Origin: an uncultured Bacteroidales bacterium
GTDB taxonomy: Bacteria > Bacteroidota > Bacteroidia > Bacteroidales > Paludibacteraceae
DNA: 5,014 bases
NCBI GenBank assembly: GCA_900556095.1
Contig: USNU01000125.1
Coordinates: forward strand, 1-5,014
Direction of reading: 5' to 3'
The number at the start of each line of letters is the position of its first letter. Positions within the stretch are counted from its first letter, which is position 1. Below the pieces are notes generated by a model, which worked only from the letters and a program-made list of their open reading frames with translations, ran no database searches and was not told the DNA's origin. This document shows positions 1 to 5,014 of this stretch, one piece after another. Position numbers and translations under genes: made by a program.

Positions 1-770
1 CCGGTCCTGCCAGCGTGGGCGACTATCGCTATACAAGCAATGCTATGGCTATCACTTCTGCCGAAAACGGTATGGCATTGGCAGAAGACAAAGATGGTAA
101 GTCGGTATTCGAATTGCAAGACGAAGTGCTGCTCAATGGCATTCGTGTGGCAACCGGTCCGCAAGTAAATGCCAGCCTCAAACTATCGTTCTTCCACCCG
201 AAGATGTGGTTTGCCGATGTAACGGTTAGTTACTACGACTGGAATTTCCTCGACGTGGCTCCGTCGCGCCGTATGAAAGGACTCTACACGGGTGTACGTG
301 CCGACGGCACACCTGTAAACGGTTGGTATGGAGACAGTTATGCCAACGCCATTGAGACTACTGACGGTAAAGCCGCTGTTGTAACAGGCGACGGTTCATT
401 CCCCGCTAATGCGGTATTGGACGCCAATGGGGTACCCGTACTGCGCTATCCGTACAATATCCTCTCTATGCAAGAGTCGTTGGCAGCCACCAACCCGCTC
501 AACCGCTTCATCATTGATGCCAGCGTGGGTAAACTGATTTATCTGAAGAACCGTCAGTCGTTGTCTGTCAACCTGTCTGTTACCAATCTTACCAACAACA
601 CCCACTTCAAGACGGGCGGCTACCAGCAGGCACGTCTCCCGCGCTACACGCGCCAAGGTGTGGGCGATAACGAGAACTCAGTTATCTCGCCTAATGCGTG
701 GAAATTCCCGAGCAAGTATTACTACGCATGGGGCATGAACTTCTTCTTGAGTGTAACCTATAAATTCTAA
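1..770 (+). CDS. TonB-dependent outer-membrane receptor, C-terminal part (5' end outside window)
   Basis: The reading frame is open from base 3 (codons for G-P-A-S precede the GTG at 15), so this is the last ~255 residues of a longer protein, not a gene starting at 15. The fragment is rich in aromatic, alternating beta-strand stretches typical of a 22-strand barrel: LKLSFFHPKMWFADVTVSYY near the start, LSVNLSVTNLTNN later, and a final strand ending SVTYKF with a C-terminal Phe, the signal used by the BAM complex to insert outer-membrane barrels. The plug, TonB box and any carboxypeptidase-like N-terminal domain would lie upstream and cannot be seen. TonB-dependent receptors import bulky ligands using energy from TonB-ExbBD; the ligand here is unknown. 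The next gene is a lipoprotein 5 nt downstream, so the two are probably one operon. No SusD-like gene follows, so this is not a standard SusCD pair. The receptor call is confident; its substrate is not predictable. Confidence 0.88.
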   Translation, partial: GPASVGDYRYTSNAMAITSAENGMALAEDKDGKSVFELQDEVLLNGIRVATGPQVNASLKLSFFHPKMWFADVTVSYYDWNFLDVAPSRRMKGLYTGVRADGTPVNGWYGDSYANAIETTDGKAAVVTGDGSFPANAVLDANGVPVLRYPYNILSMQESLAATNPLNRFIIDASVGKLIYLKNRQSLSVNLSVTNLTNNTHFKTGGYQQARLPRYTRQGVGDNENSVISPNAWKFPSKYYYAWGMNFFLSVTYKF

Positions 771-775
771 TCAGT

Positions 776-1969
776 ATGCAACGTAAAATCTATTATATAG
801 CCGCTCTGTTTGCCGCTACGGCAACTGCCCTATTCACCTCTTGCGAACCGCGTGCCATAACCGAAGATGATGTATTCATCAAGAGCACGAATGTGGATAG
901 TATTATTCGCTTGCGCGATGCAGAATATCATCTCTACACACTCAATGAGTTTGTGGACACCTATATGACCGAACAAGGTAATTTCTGGAGCGATACATCG
1001 CAATATCGTACCCGTGCTACCAATGGGGATGGTATCTACCTATTCTCGCTTGATACCCTGCCTACCCACGGTGCCGGTATCTATATCCGCGGACGTGTTA
1101 CAACCGATGACTACGGAGGCAATTTTTATAAGTCGTTGGTTATCCAACAAGTGATTGACGGCAAACAGCAGAACTTGCGTGTGTCAGTAGATCTCGGTTC
1201 GGTAGGCGGTATGTACCAACTCGGACAGGAGATACTCATCCGTTGCAATGGTCTGTGCATCGGACGGTATGGTGACCAACCGCAACTCTGTGTACCGGCG
1301 TACAACAACAATATCTATGCACAAAACGCTACGCAGAAAGTAGGTTGGGCTCCCGGGCGTATTCCGAATGCCTTTTTCCGCAATGCGGTAACATTGCTTG
1401 GTGTACCCGACCAATCAAAACTGCAGTACGACACCATCACTATTGCCGACTTCATCAATCTCAACGATGAGAAACAAATGCGGACAATGGACGGACGTTT
1501 GGTTGTACTCAAAAACGTGTGGTTTACGGGGAAATACGAGAACCAAGGCACACTGACCGACTGCACCACTGGCGACCCGGAAACGGATAGTTATGCCAAT
1601 GTCTTTGCTCCGACAACCAACAACATCGGTTTTCCGCAAAGCCGTGTTATCTCCGACGGGACCAATGAGACCCTTGTCGGCAGTTCGGAATATAGCAAAT
1701 TCTCCCATTTCTATATTCCCGGTGCTAACGCTTCGGGTATAGCCGATTGCGTAAAATACAAGGGTACCATTACCGGTATTCTCGGTCAATTCCGCGATAA
1801 CGCACGCTATGCGCATGACAAATACGATTGGTCGATTACCCCACGTAACATCAACATCGGCAACAGCAACCCGCTGAACGATATTGTGATGTTCAACACT
1901 GAGACCGGCGAAGAGTGGATACCCAAAGAGGACACCGCTCCGAAAGAGGAAACTACTCCTGCCAAGTAA
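776..1969 (+). CDS. Secreted lipoprotein with DUF5689-like domain, putative partner of the receptor
   Basis: 397 residues. The N-terminus is a lipoprotein signal peptide: basic MQRK, a hydrophobic stretch to about residue 20, then a lipobox-like LFTSC with Cys23 as the lipidated residue. The part from about residue 55 to 180 reads like DUF5689 of Bacteroidota: an IYIRGRVTTDDYGGNFYKSL segment, a basic/hydrophobic strand (LRVSVDL), then GMYQLGQEILIRCNGLCIGRYGDQPQL, a pattern suggestive of an OB-like beta barrel. The second half (about 190-370) has no motif I recognise. The C-terminus (about 384-397) is a short repetitive charged tail, PKEDTAPKEETTPAK. The ATG at 776 is chosen because it gives the signal peptide and lies 5 nt after the receptor stop, which implies co-transcription. 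Family knowledge: such proteins are often found beside TonB-dependent receptors, but their biochemical role is not established. Surface exposure is inferred only; an acidic EDD lies at 30-32, further from Cys23 than a classic lipoprotein export signal. Confidence 0.85.
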   Translation: MQRKIYYIAALFAATATALFTSCEPRAITEDDVFIKSTNVDSIIRLRDAEYHLYTLNEFVDTYMTEQGNFWSDTSQYRTRATNGDGIYLFSLDTLPTHGAGIYIRGRVTTDDYGGNFYKSLVIQQVIDGKQQNLRVSVDLGSVGGMYQLGQEILIRCNGLCIGRYGDQPQLCVPAYNNNIYAQNATQKVGWAPGRIPNAFFRNAVTLLGVPDQSKLQYDTITIADFINLNDEKQMRTMDGRLVVLKNVWFTGKYENQGTLTDCTTGDPETDSYANVFAPTTNNIGFPQSRVISDGTNETLVGSSEYSKFSHFYIPGANASGIADCVKYKGTITGILGQFRDNARYAHDKYDWSITPRNINIGNSNPLNDIVMFNTETGEEWIPKEDTAPKEETTPAK

Positions 1970-1981
1970 AAACAAAAGAAA

Positions 1982-2040
1982 TCGGGACAAAGAGCAATGA
2001 ACTAAACAATATGGGTTCTTTGTCCCGGTTTTATTCTTTC
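1982..2040 (+). terminator. Intrinsic terminator of the receptor-lipoprotein operon
   Basis: A 14-bp stem is formed by 1982-1995 and 2015-2028 (core CGGGACAAAGA pairing with TCTTTGTCCCG, two G-U wobbles at or near the ends), with a loop of about 19 nt. A T-rich tail, TTTTATTCTTTC, follows at 2029-2040. The stem begins 12 nt after the lipoprotein stop codon. This is a standard Rho-independent terminator layout and suggests that cvpA downstream needs its own promoter. Confidence 0.85.
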
Positions 2041-2060
2041 TCCATTGTACCTTATTTTTG
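2029..2060 (+). promoter_or_regulatory. Possible Bacteroidota-type promoter for cvpA-folK
   Basis: TATTTTTG at 2053-2060 is an exact match to the Bacteroidota -7 consensus TAnnTTTG. Exactly 20 nt upstream, TTTT at 2029-2032 matches three of four bases of the -33 box TTTG. The -33-like element lies in the T-tail of the preceding terminator. Transcription would start only about 4-7 nt before the cvpA ATG at 2071, giving a nearly leaderless mRNA. The region is T-rich, so a chance match is possible. A promoter inside the lipoprotein gene reading through the terminator is the alternative. Confidence 0.4.
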
Positions 2061-2070
2061 TTCCAACGAA

Positions 2071-2577
2071 ATGAATTGGCTCGATGCCTTACTCCTTTTG
2101 CCGTTGCTCATCGGACTCATCAGAGGTCTGATGCGTGGACTGATAACCGAACTCATTGCCATATTGGCAGTGGTGATAGGCGTGGTGGGTGCACGTTTGT
2201 GGGGGGCGCGTTTCTCTGCGTGGCTATTGCTGCAAACCGAATGGCCTGCAGATGTGTGCGATGTGATTGCCTACGCCCTATTGTTCTTGGGTATCGCTAT
2301 TGTGCTGAATATCCTCGGTCGCTTGCTCTCGAAACTGCTCCGTGCTATCCATCTCGGTTTTCTCAATCGATTAGGCGGAGGACTATTCGGCATTGCCAAA
2401 TGGGCGTTGGTAGTCTTGATAGTGGTATTTCTCACCGACCGGATTGACCGTCAATTCGGGTGCTTCGGCAAGACGGAAATCGTAAAATCCTCCGTTCTCT
2501 ATCACCCCTTTGTGGACGCTTCCAATCATCTGCTCAATGTGGTAACCGAAGCCACAACAAACAATCTGCCAAACTAA
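2071..2577 (+). CDS. CvpA family membrane protein
   Basis: 168 residues from the ATG at 2071. The open frame extends back to 1915, but those codons overlap the lipoprotein end and the terminator stem, while the CvpA family pattern begins exactly here with MNWLDALLLLPLLIGLIRGL. Four hydrophobic segments fit the family topology: about 5-20, 25-45, 65-88 and 106-122. Family marks seen are the RGLMRGLITEL turn after the first helix, GFLNRLGGGLFGIAK before the last helix, and a C-terminal SSVLYHPF resembling the common S-x-L-Y-P ending. CvpA proteins are inner-membrane proteins named for their need in colicin V production in E. coli; their molecular role is not settled, though links to envelope stress tolerance have been reported. 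folK begins 1 nt after the stop, so the two are almost certainly co-transcribed and perhaps translationally coupled. No Shine-Dalgarno is visible, as usual in this phylum. Confidence 0.87.
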   Translation: MNWLDALLLLPLLIGLIRGLMRGLITELIAILAVVIGVVGARLWGARFSAWLLLQTEWPADVCDVIAYALLFLGIAIVLNILGRLLSKLLRAIHLGFLNRLGGGLFGIAKWALVVLIVVFLTDRIDRQFGCFGKTEIVKSSVLYHPFVDASNHLLNVVTEATTNNLPN

Positions 2578-2578
2578 A

Positions 2579-3046
2579 TTGTACTCACCTCATCCAATAG
2601 AAAACGGGAAGGCCGTCGTATATTTCTCTCTTGGCAGCAATCTCGGCAATCGTGAGCAAAACATCCATAATGCGTTGCAAATGCTTGAGCAACACATAGG
2701 GTCTCCTATCCGTCGGTCTGCTTTTTTCTATTCCGAGCCATGGGGATTCCAATCGCCCCATTCGTTTTGCAATATCTGCGCCTCTTTCTTCACTCCAATG
2801 TGTCCTTCAGAAGTTCTATGCGCCACACAACAAATAGAGCGCACCCTCGGGCGCACTCACAAATCGCAGCACGGACACTATCATGATCGTCTCATAGACA
2901 TCGATATGCTGCTCTATATCACTCCGCAGGGACACTCTCTTTCCATTCAAACTCCCGACCTCACTCTCCCCCACCCGCTTATGCATCTCCGCCCGTTTGT
3001 TATGACTCCGTTGCTGGAAATCCTGCCTCCACCAACCATAAGTTAA
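2579..3046 (+). CDS. folK: 2-amino-4-hydroxy-6-hydroxymethyldihydropteridine diphosphokinase (HPPK)
   Basis: HPPK transfers pyrophosphate from ATP to 6-hydroxymethyl-7,8-dihydropterin, the step before dihydropteroate synthase in cytosolic folate synthesis. The 155-residue product carries the family marks in order: VYFSLGSNLGNRE (14-26); SEPWGFQSPHSFCN (52-65), with Phe63 and Asn65 at the pterin-site positions of E. coli Tyr53/Asn55; QQIERTLGRTHKS (84-96), with Glu87 and Arg92; and YHDRLIDIDMLLY (101-113), with Arg104 and the Mg-binding Asp107/Asp109. LPHPLMHLRPF (130-140) supplies His132 and Arg138, matching E. coli His115/Arg121. All key residues seem intact, and length is normal. The start is odd: an in-frame stop lies at 2543-2545 and no ATG or GTG lies between it and the first motif. 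TTG at 2579, 1 nt after the cvpA stop, is the best start. The gene is probably translated by coupling with cvpA. Confidence 0.9.
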   Translation: MYSPHPIENGKAVVYFSLGSNLGNREQNIHNALQMLEQHIGSPIRRSAFFYSEPWGFQSPHSFCNICASFFTPMCPSEVLCATQQIERTLGRTHKSQHGHYHDRLIDIDMLLYITPQGHSLSIQTPDLTLPHPLMHLRPFVMTPLLEILPPPTIS

Positions 3047-3145
3047 TCCATAGTTTCGATTACAGCAAAAAGACGGCAACGAGAGGATAACGAGATCATA
3101 CCGAGTTGTTAGGATATTGTCTCAATACGCATAGGTCATATACTG
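3047..3145. other. Convergent intergenic gap between folK and the CDF gene
   Basis: Two genes point into this 99-nt gap, but I see no hairpin with a T-run for either. An imperfect inverted repeat, TATACT (3139-3144) with AGTATA (3161-3166) and an inner CTAC/GTAG, overlaps the CDF stop codon but lacks a T-tail on both strands. A short ACGAG direct repeat occurs at about 3079-3096. No ORF, RNA gene or promoter could be supported. Confidence 0.5.
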
Positions 3146-4087
3146 CTACTTTGTAGGAATAGTATAGACGCCATTTACCTTGGTTGGTTCTATATGTATG
3201 CCCACGTGCGTTTGCTCACCAAACTGTTTTTTCAAGCGGCGTTCGAGGTCGGTAGCGTGTTGATGCGCCACGTACAATGGTGTATCACCGGGCATACGCA
3301 GGTGCATCTCAATAGCATAGTGGTTCCCCACGCTACGCGTACGAAGATGGTGCAGTTCTGTCATAGCACTATCTTCGTTAACGATATCGATGATTTGTTT
3401 TTCTACTTCATCTGGCAGACTTTTCTCCAAGAACTCCCCTATTGCACCATACACCAATTTTGCCGCCATCACAATGATTAAAATGCTGACTATCAGCGCA
3501 GCAATAGGATCAAGAATAGTCCATTTCTGCCCTAATATAATGGCACCGCCGATACCGAGTGCCGTACCGACAGACGAGAACGCATCCGAGCGATGGTGCC
3601 ATGCATTCGCCACCACGGCATCCGAATGAACCTGTTTGCCTACACGCGCCGTAACCTGATACGTGATTTCTTTTAGCACAATACTTACTATCGCCGCCCA
3701 GAAAGCAATCCACCCCGGTTCCGGTAACTGCTCACCGTGCACCACACGCAGAATCTTTTCCACACCATTTGCAGCAATCATACCTCCTACAACCAGCAAG
3801 GCCAAACCGATACAGAAAGTGGCCAATGTCTCATACTTGCCATGCCCATAGTCGTGGTCGTGGTCAGCAGGCCGATTGCTGATTTTGATAAACACCAGCA
3901 CCACGATGTCTGTGAGAAAATCACTGAGCGAATGTACAGCATCGGCAATCATCGCCGCCGAATGTCCCAACACCCCCGCCAAGAACTTAAACGCCAACAA
4001 CACTACATTCACCACGCTACCCAATATGGTAACACGATAAATCCTCCGCTCCCGCTGCTTGTCCGTTTCTATAATCGTATCTGCCAT
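3146..4087 (-). CDS. Cation diffusion facilitator (CDF) divalent metal exporter, YiiP/FieF-like
   Basis: 313 residues; CDF proteins are inner-membrane homodimers that export divalent metals (Zn, Fe, Mn, Cd, Co) in exchange for protons. Six hydrophobic segments are visible, followed by a cytosolic domain from about 220. Compared with E. coli YiiP, the TM2/TM5 transport site is His52 and Asp56 (HSLSD) with His164 and Asp168 (HHRSD). The loop site is Asp75, His78 and His82 in PADHDHDYGHGK, and Lys84 matches YiiP Lys77. The C-terminal sites match at His246, His262, His298 and Glu300 (YiiP His232, His248, His283, Asp285). An HD-HD transport site is the pattern of zinc-selective ZnT proteins, whereas YiiP has DD-HD, so zinc is a reasonable guess, though an extra Asp49 in TM2 makes manganese possible. 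The ATG at 4087 gives a normal length. It appears to be a single-gene unit, flanked by convergent folK and by a terminator upstream. Confidence 0.92.
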   Translation of the reverse strand: MADTIIETDKQRERRIYRVTILGSVVNVVLLAFKFLAGVLGHSAAMIADAVHSLSDFLTDIVVLVFIKISNRPADHDHDYGHGKYETLATFCIGLALLVVGGMIAANGVEKILRVVHGEQLPEPGWIAFWAAIVSIVLKEITYQVTARVGKQVHSDAVVANAWHHRSDAFSSVGTALGIGGAIILGQKWTILDPIAALIVSILIIVMAAKLVYGAIGEFLEKSLPDEVEKQIIDIVNEDSAMTELHHLRTRSVGNHYAIEMHLRMPGDTPLYVAHQHATDLERRLKKQFGEQTHVGIHIEPTKVNGVYTIPTK

Positions 4088-4128
4088 AAATTAACACTTT
4101 AGTCGGTTATTGCTTTCCTATTTGTCCA

Positions 4129-4160
4129 CAAAGATAATACATTTTTATAATATGCACAAG
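4129..4160 (-). promoter_or_regulatory. Bacteroidota-type promoter for the CDF exporter gene
   Basis: On the minus strand, TATCTTTG (4136 to 4129) matches the -7 consensus TAnnTTTG exactly. CTTG (4160 to 4157) lies 20 nt upstream and matches three of four bases of the -33 box TTTG. Transcription would start around 4122-4126, leaving a leader of roughly 35 nt before the ATG at 4087. The site lies between the serA terminator and the CDF start, as expected for an independent unit. No metal-regulator operator was recognised. Confidence 0.6.
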
Positions 4161-4168
4161 TGGAATAC

Positions 4169-4203
4169 AAAAAAGACCACCCCTTGATGCGAGATAGTCT
4201 TTT
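4169..4203 (-). terminator. Intrinsic terminator of serA
   Basis: Read on the minus strand, 4203-4191 and 4183-4171 form a 13-bp stem (AAAAGACTATCTC with GGGGTGGTCTTTT) around a 7-nt loop. The T-run continues to 4169, giving six U's in the RNA. Four of the pairs are G-U on this strand and would be A-C mismatches on the plus strand, so the hairpin works in the serA direction only. It begins 33 nt after the serA stop codon. Confidence 0.85.
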
Positions 4204-4236
4204 GAGTATGCCAATTCGTGGCTAAGGCACGAGAAC
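4204..4236. other. Short 3' untranslated stretch of serA
   Basis: These bases lie between the serA stop and the terminator stem. They contain a 5-bp inverted repeat (TCGTG and CACGA) around a 7-nt spacer, too short to call a functional hairpin. Confidence 0.3.
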
Positions 4237-5014
4237 TTATTTGTTTACCTGGAAGCGGGTGTTGCCGGTGGTGAAGAAATCAACGATTTGGTTTGCGGCA
4301 GCGATGCCGGCGTTGATGTTTGCTTCTGCGGTTTGAGCACCCATCTTCTTCGGAGTAGCGAAATAACGTCCCTCGAACAAGGTCTTGAACTTCATATCCG
4401 CTGCAGGCATGATATCTGTAACGTACTTGAAATCAGCACGGTCTTGCATAAGTTGGATGAGTTCGTCCTCGTTGATAACCTCCTTGCGGGCGGTATTCAC
4501 CAAGATTGCCCCTTTCGGCATCTGAGACAAAAGGGCGTAGTTGATACTCTGCTTGGTCTCTGCAGTAGCAGGGATATGGAGCGAAACGACGTTGCAGGTC
4601 TTGTAGAGTTCTTCGGCAGAATGGAGCGGAGTAACGCCCTCTTTGAGCATAGCCTCATCGGGGCAAAATGCGTCATAAGCATAGATGTCCATACCAAAGC
4701 CTTTGGCGATACGCGCTACGTTGCGACCTACGTTACCGAAAGCGTGGATACCGAGTTTTTTACCTTTGAGTTCGGTTCCGCTGGTTCCGTTGTAGAAGTT
4801 ACGCACAGCCATCACCATAAGTCCGAGAGCCAACTCAGCCACAGCGTTGGAGTTCTGACCCGGTGTATTCATAGCCACAACACCGTGAGCGGTAGCCGCA
4901 GCGAGGTCGATATTGTCGAAACCAGCACCTGCGCGAACCACAATCTTGAGTTGCTTGGCAGCGTTGAGCACCTCTGCGTCCACGATGTCGGAACGCACGA
5001 TGAGGGCATCGGCA
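4237..5014 (-). CDS. serA: D-3-phosphoglycerate dehydrogenase, short ACT-less type (5' end outside window)
   Basis: The enzyme oxidises 3-phosphoglycerate to 3-phosphohydroxypyruvate with NAD, the first step of phosphorylated serine synthesis in the cytosol. The frame stays open through the window edge (codons for A-D-A-L-I precede the GTG at 4998), so about 50 N-terminal residues are missing. Counting from that GTG: VVRAGAGFDNIDL (20-32) is a typical substrate-domain segment, and NTPGQNSNAVAELALGL (44-60) leads into the nucleotide fold. HAFGNVGR (85-92) is the dinucleotide loop, with Ala86 where the first Gly of GxGxxG usually lies, and Asp109 ends strand 2, favouring NAD. NTARKEVINE (168-177) holds catalytic Arg171. 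The expected catalytic Glu is Ala200 and the His is Lys218 (ATPKKMGAQT). The protein ends soon after the catalytic fold, without a serine-binding ACT domain. This matches the Bacteroides-type, so-called type III(K), enzyme. In Bacteroides serA commonly follows serC, which cannot be seen here. Confidence 0.93.
   Translation of the reverse strand, partial: ADALIVRSDIVDAEVLNAAKQLKIVVRAGAGFDNIDLAAATAHGVVAMNTPGQNSNAVAELALGLMVMAVRNFYNGTSGTELKGKKLGIHAFGNVGRNVARIAKGFGMDIYAYDAFCPDEAMLKEGVTPLHSAEELYKTCNVVSLHIPATAETKQSINYALLSQMPKGAILVNTARKEVINEDELIQLMQDRADFKYVTDIMPAADMKFKTLFEGRYFATPKKMGAQTAEANINAGIAAANQIVDFFTTGNTRFQVNK

Noticed and set aside
9..529. 11-base repeat GCCAGCGTGGG at 9-19 and 519-529 in the receptor
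   Set aside because: Both copies encode A-S-V-G in frame within one gene; this is easily coincidence and no third copy was seen.
1415..1990. 191-residue open frame on the minus strand opposite the lipoprotein gene
   Set aside because: It lies wholly across a well-supported gene and the terminator, has no recognisable domain, and is best explained as a codon shadow.
1915..2070. Upstream extension of the CvpA open frame, with an ATG at 2011
   Set aside because: These codons overlap the lipoprotein end and the terminator hairpin, and the family sequence starts at 2071.
2058..2447. 129-residue frame inside cvpA, alternative reading
   Set aside because: It is Arg/His/Cys-rich, has no family match and overlaps a clear membrane-protein gene in another frame.
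2546..2611. Programmed frameshift fusing CvpA to FolK
   Set aside because: A +1 shift would be needed and no slippery sequence is visible; a TTG start with coupling is simpler.
3139..3166. Imperfect inverted repeat over the CDF stop codon
   Set aside because: The stem is short and bulged and no T-run follows on either strand, so it was not called a terminator.
3194..4102. Several plus-strand open frames opposite the CDF gene
   Set aside because: They are shadows of a gene with fully conserved metal sites and show no family features of their own.

Overview
The window looks like chromosomal DNA of a Bacteroidota bacterium, most likely order Bacteroidales. Four things point there: a TonB-dependent receptor followed directly by a DUF5689-type lipoprotein, a short ACT-less phosphoglycerate dehydrogenase of the Bacteroides type, the absence of Shine-Dalgarno sequences before the starts, and promoter-like matches to the Bacteroidota -33/-7 pattern (TTTG, about 20 nt, TAnnTTTG). 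No genus can be named safely from the sequence alone.

Layout. Positions 1-1969 (+) hold the 3' end of an outer-membrane TonB-dependent receptor gene and, 5 nt later, a gene for a secreted lipoprotein with a DUF5689-like region. The pair closes with a good intrinsic terminator (1982-2040). Positions 2071-3046 (+) hold a CvpA-family membrane protein gene and folK (HPPK, folate synthesis), separated by 1 nt; folK has no ATG and appears to start at TTG. A 99-nt convergent gap (3047-3145) follows, with no convincing terminator. Positions 3146-4087 (-) encode a cation diffusion facilitator (CDF) metal exporter with its own promoter-like sequence (4129-4160). A strand-specific terminator (4169-4203) separates it from serA (4237-5014, -), whose 5' end is beyond the window.

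How the genes work together. The receptor and lipoprotein are probably co-transcribed and plausibly act together at the outer membrane on an unknown ligand; this is the least understood part of the window. The cvpA-folK pair, the CDF exporter and serA look like three separate housekeeping transcription units. No mobile element, CRISPR array, tRNA, rRNA or defence system was seen. The most notable points are the serA product, which has lysine where the catalytic histidine of classical PGDHs lies, the ATG-less folK, and the receptor/DUF5689 pair. I did not find convincing evidence of a wholly new system.
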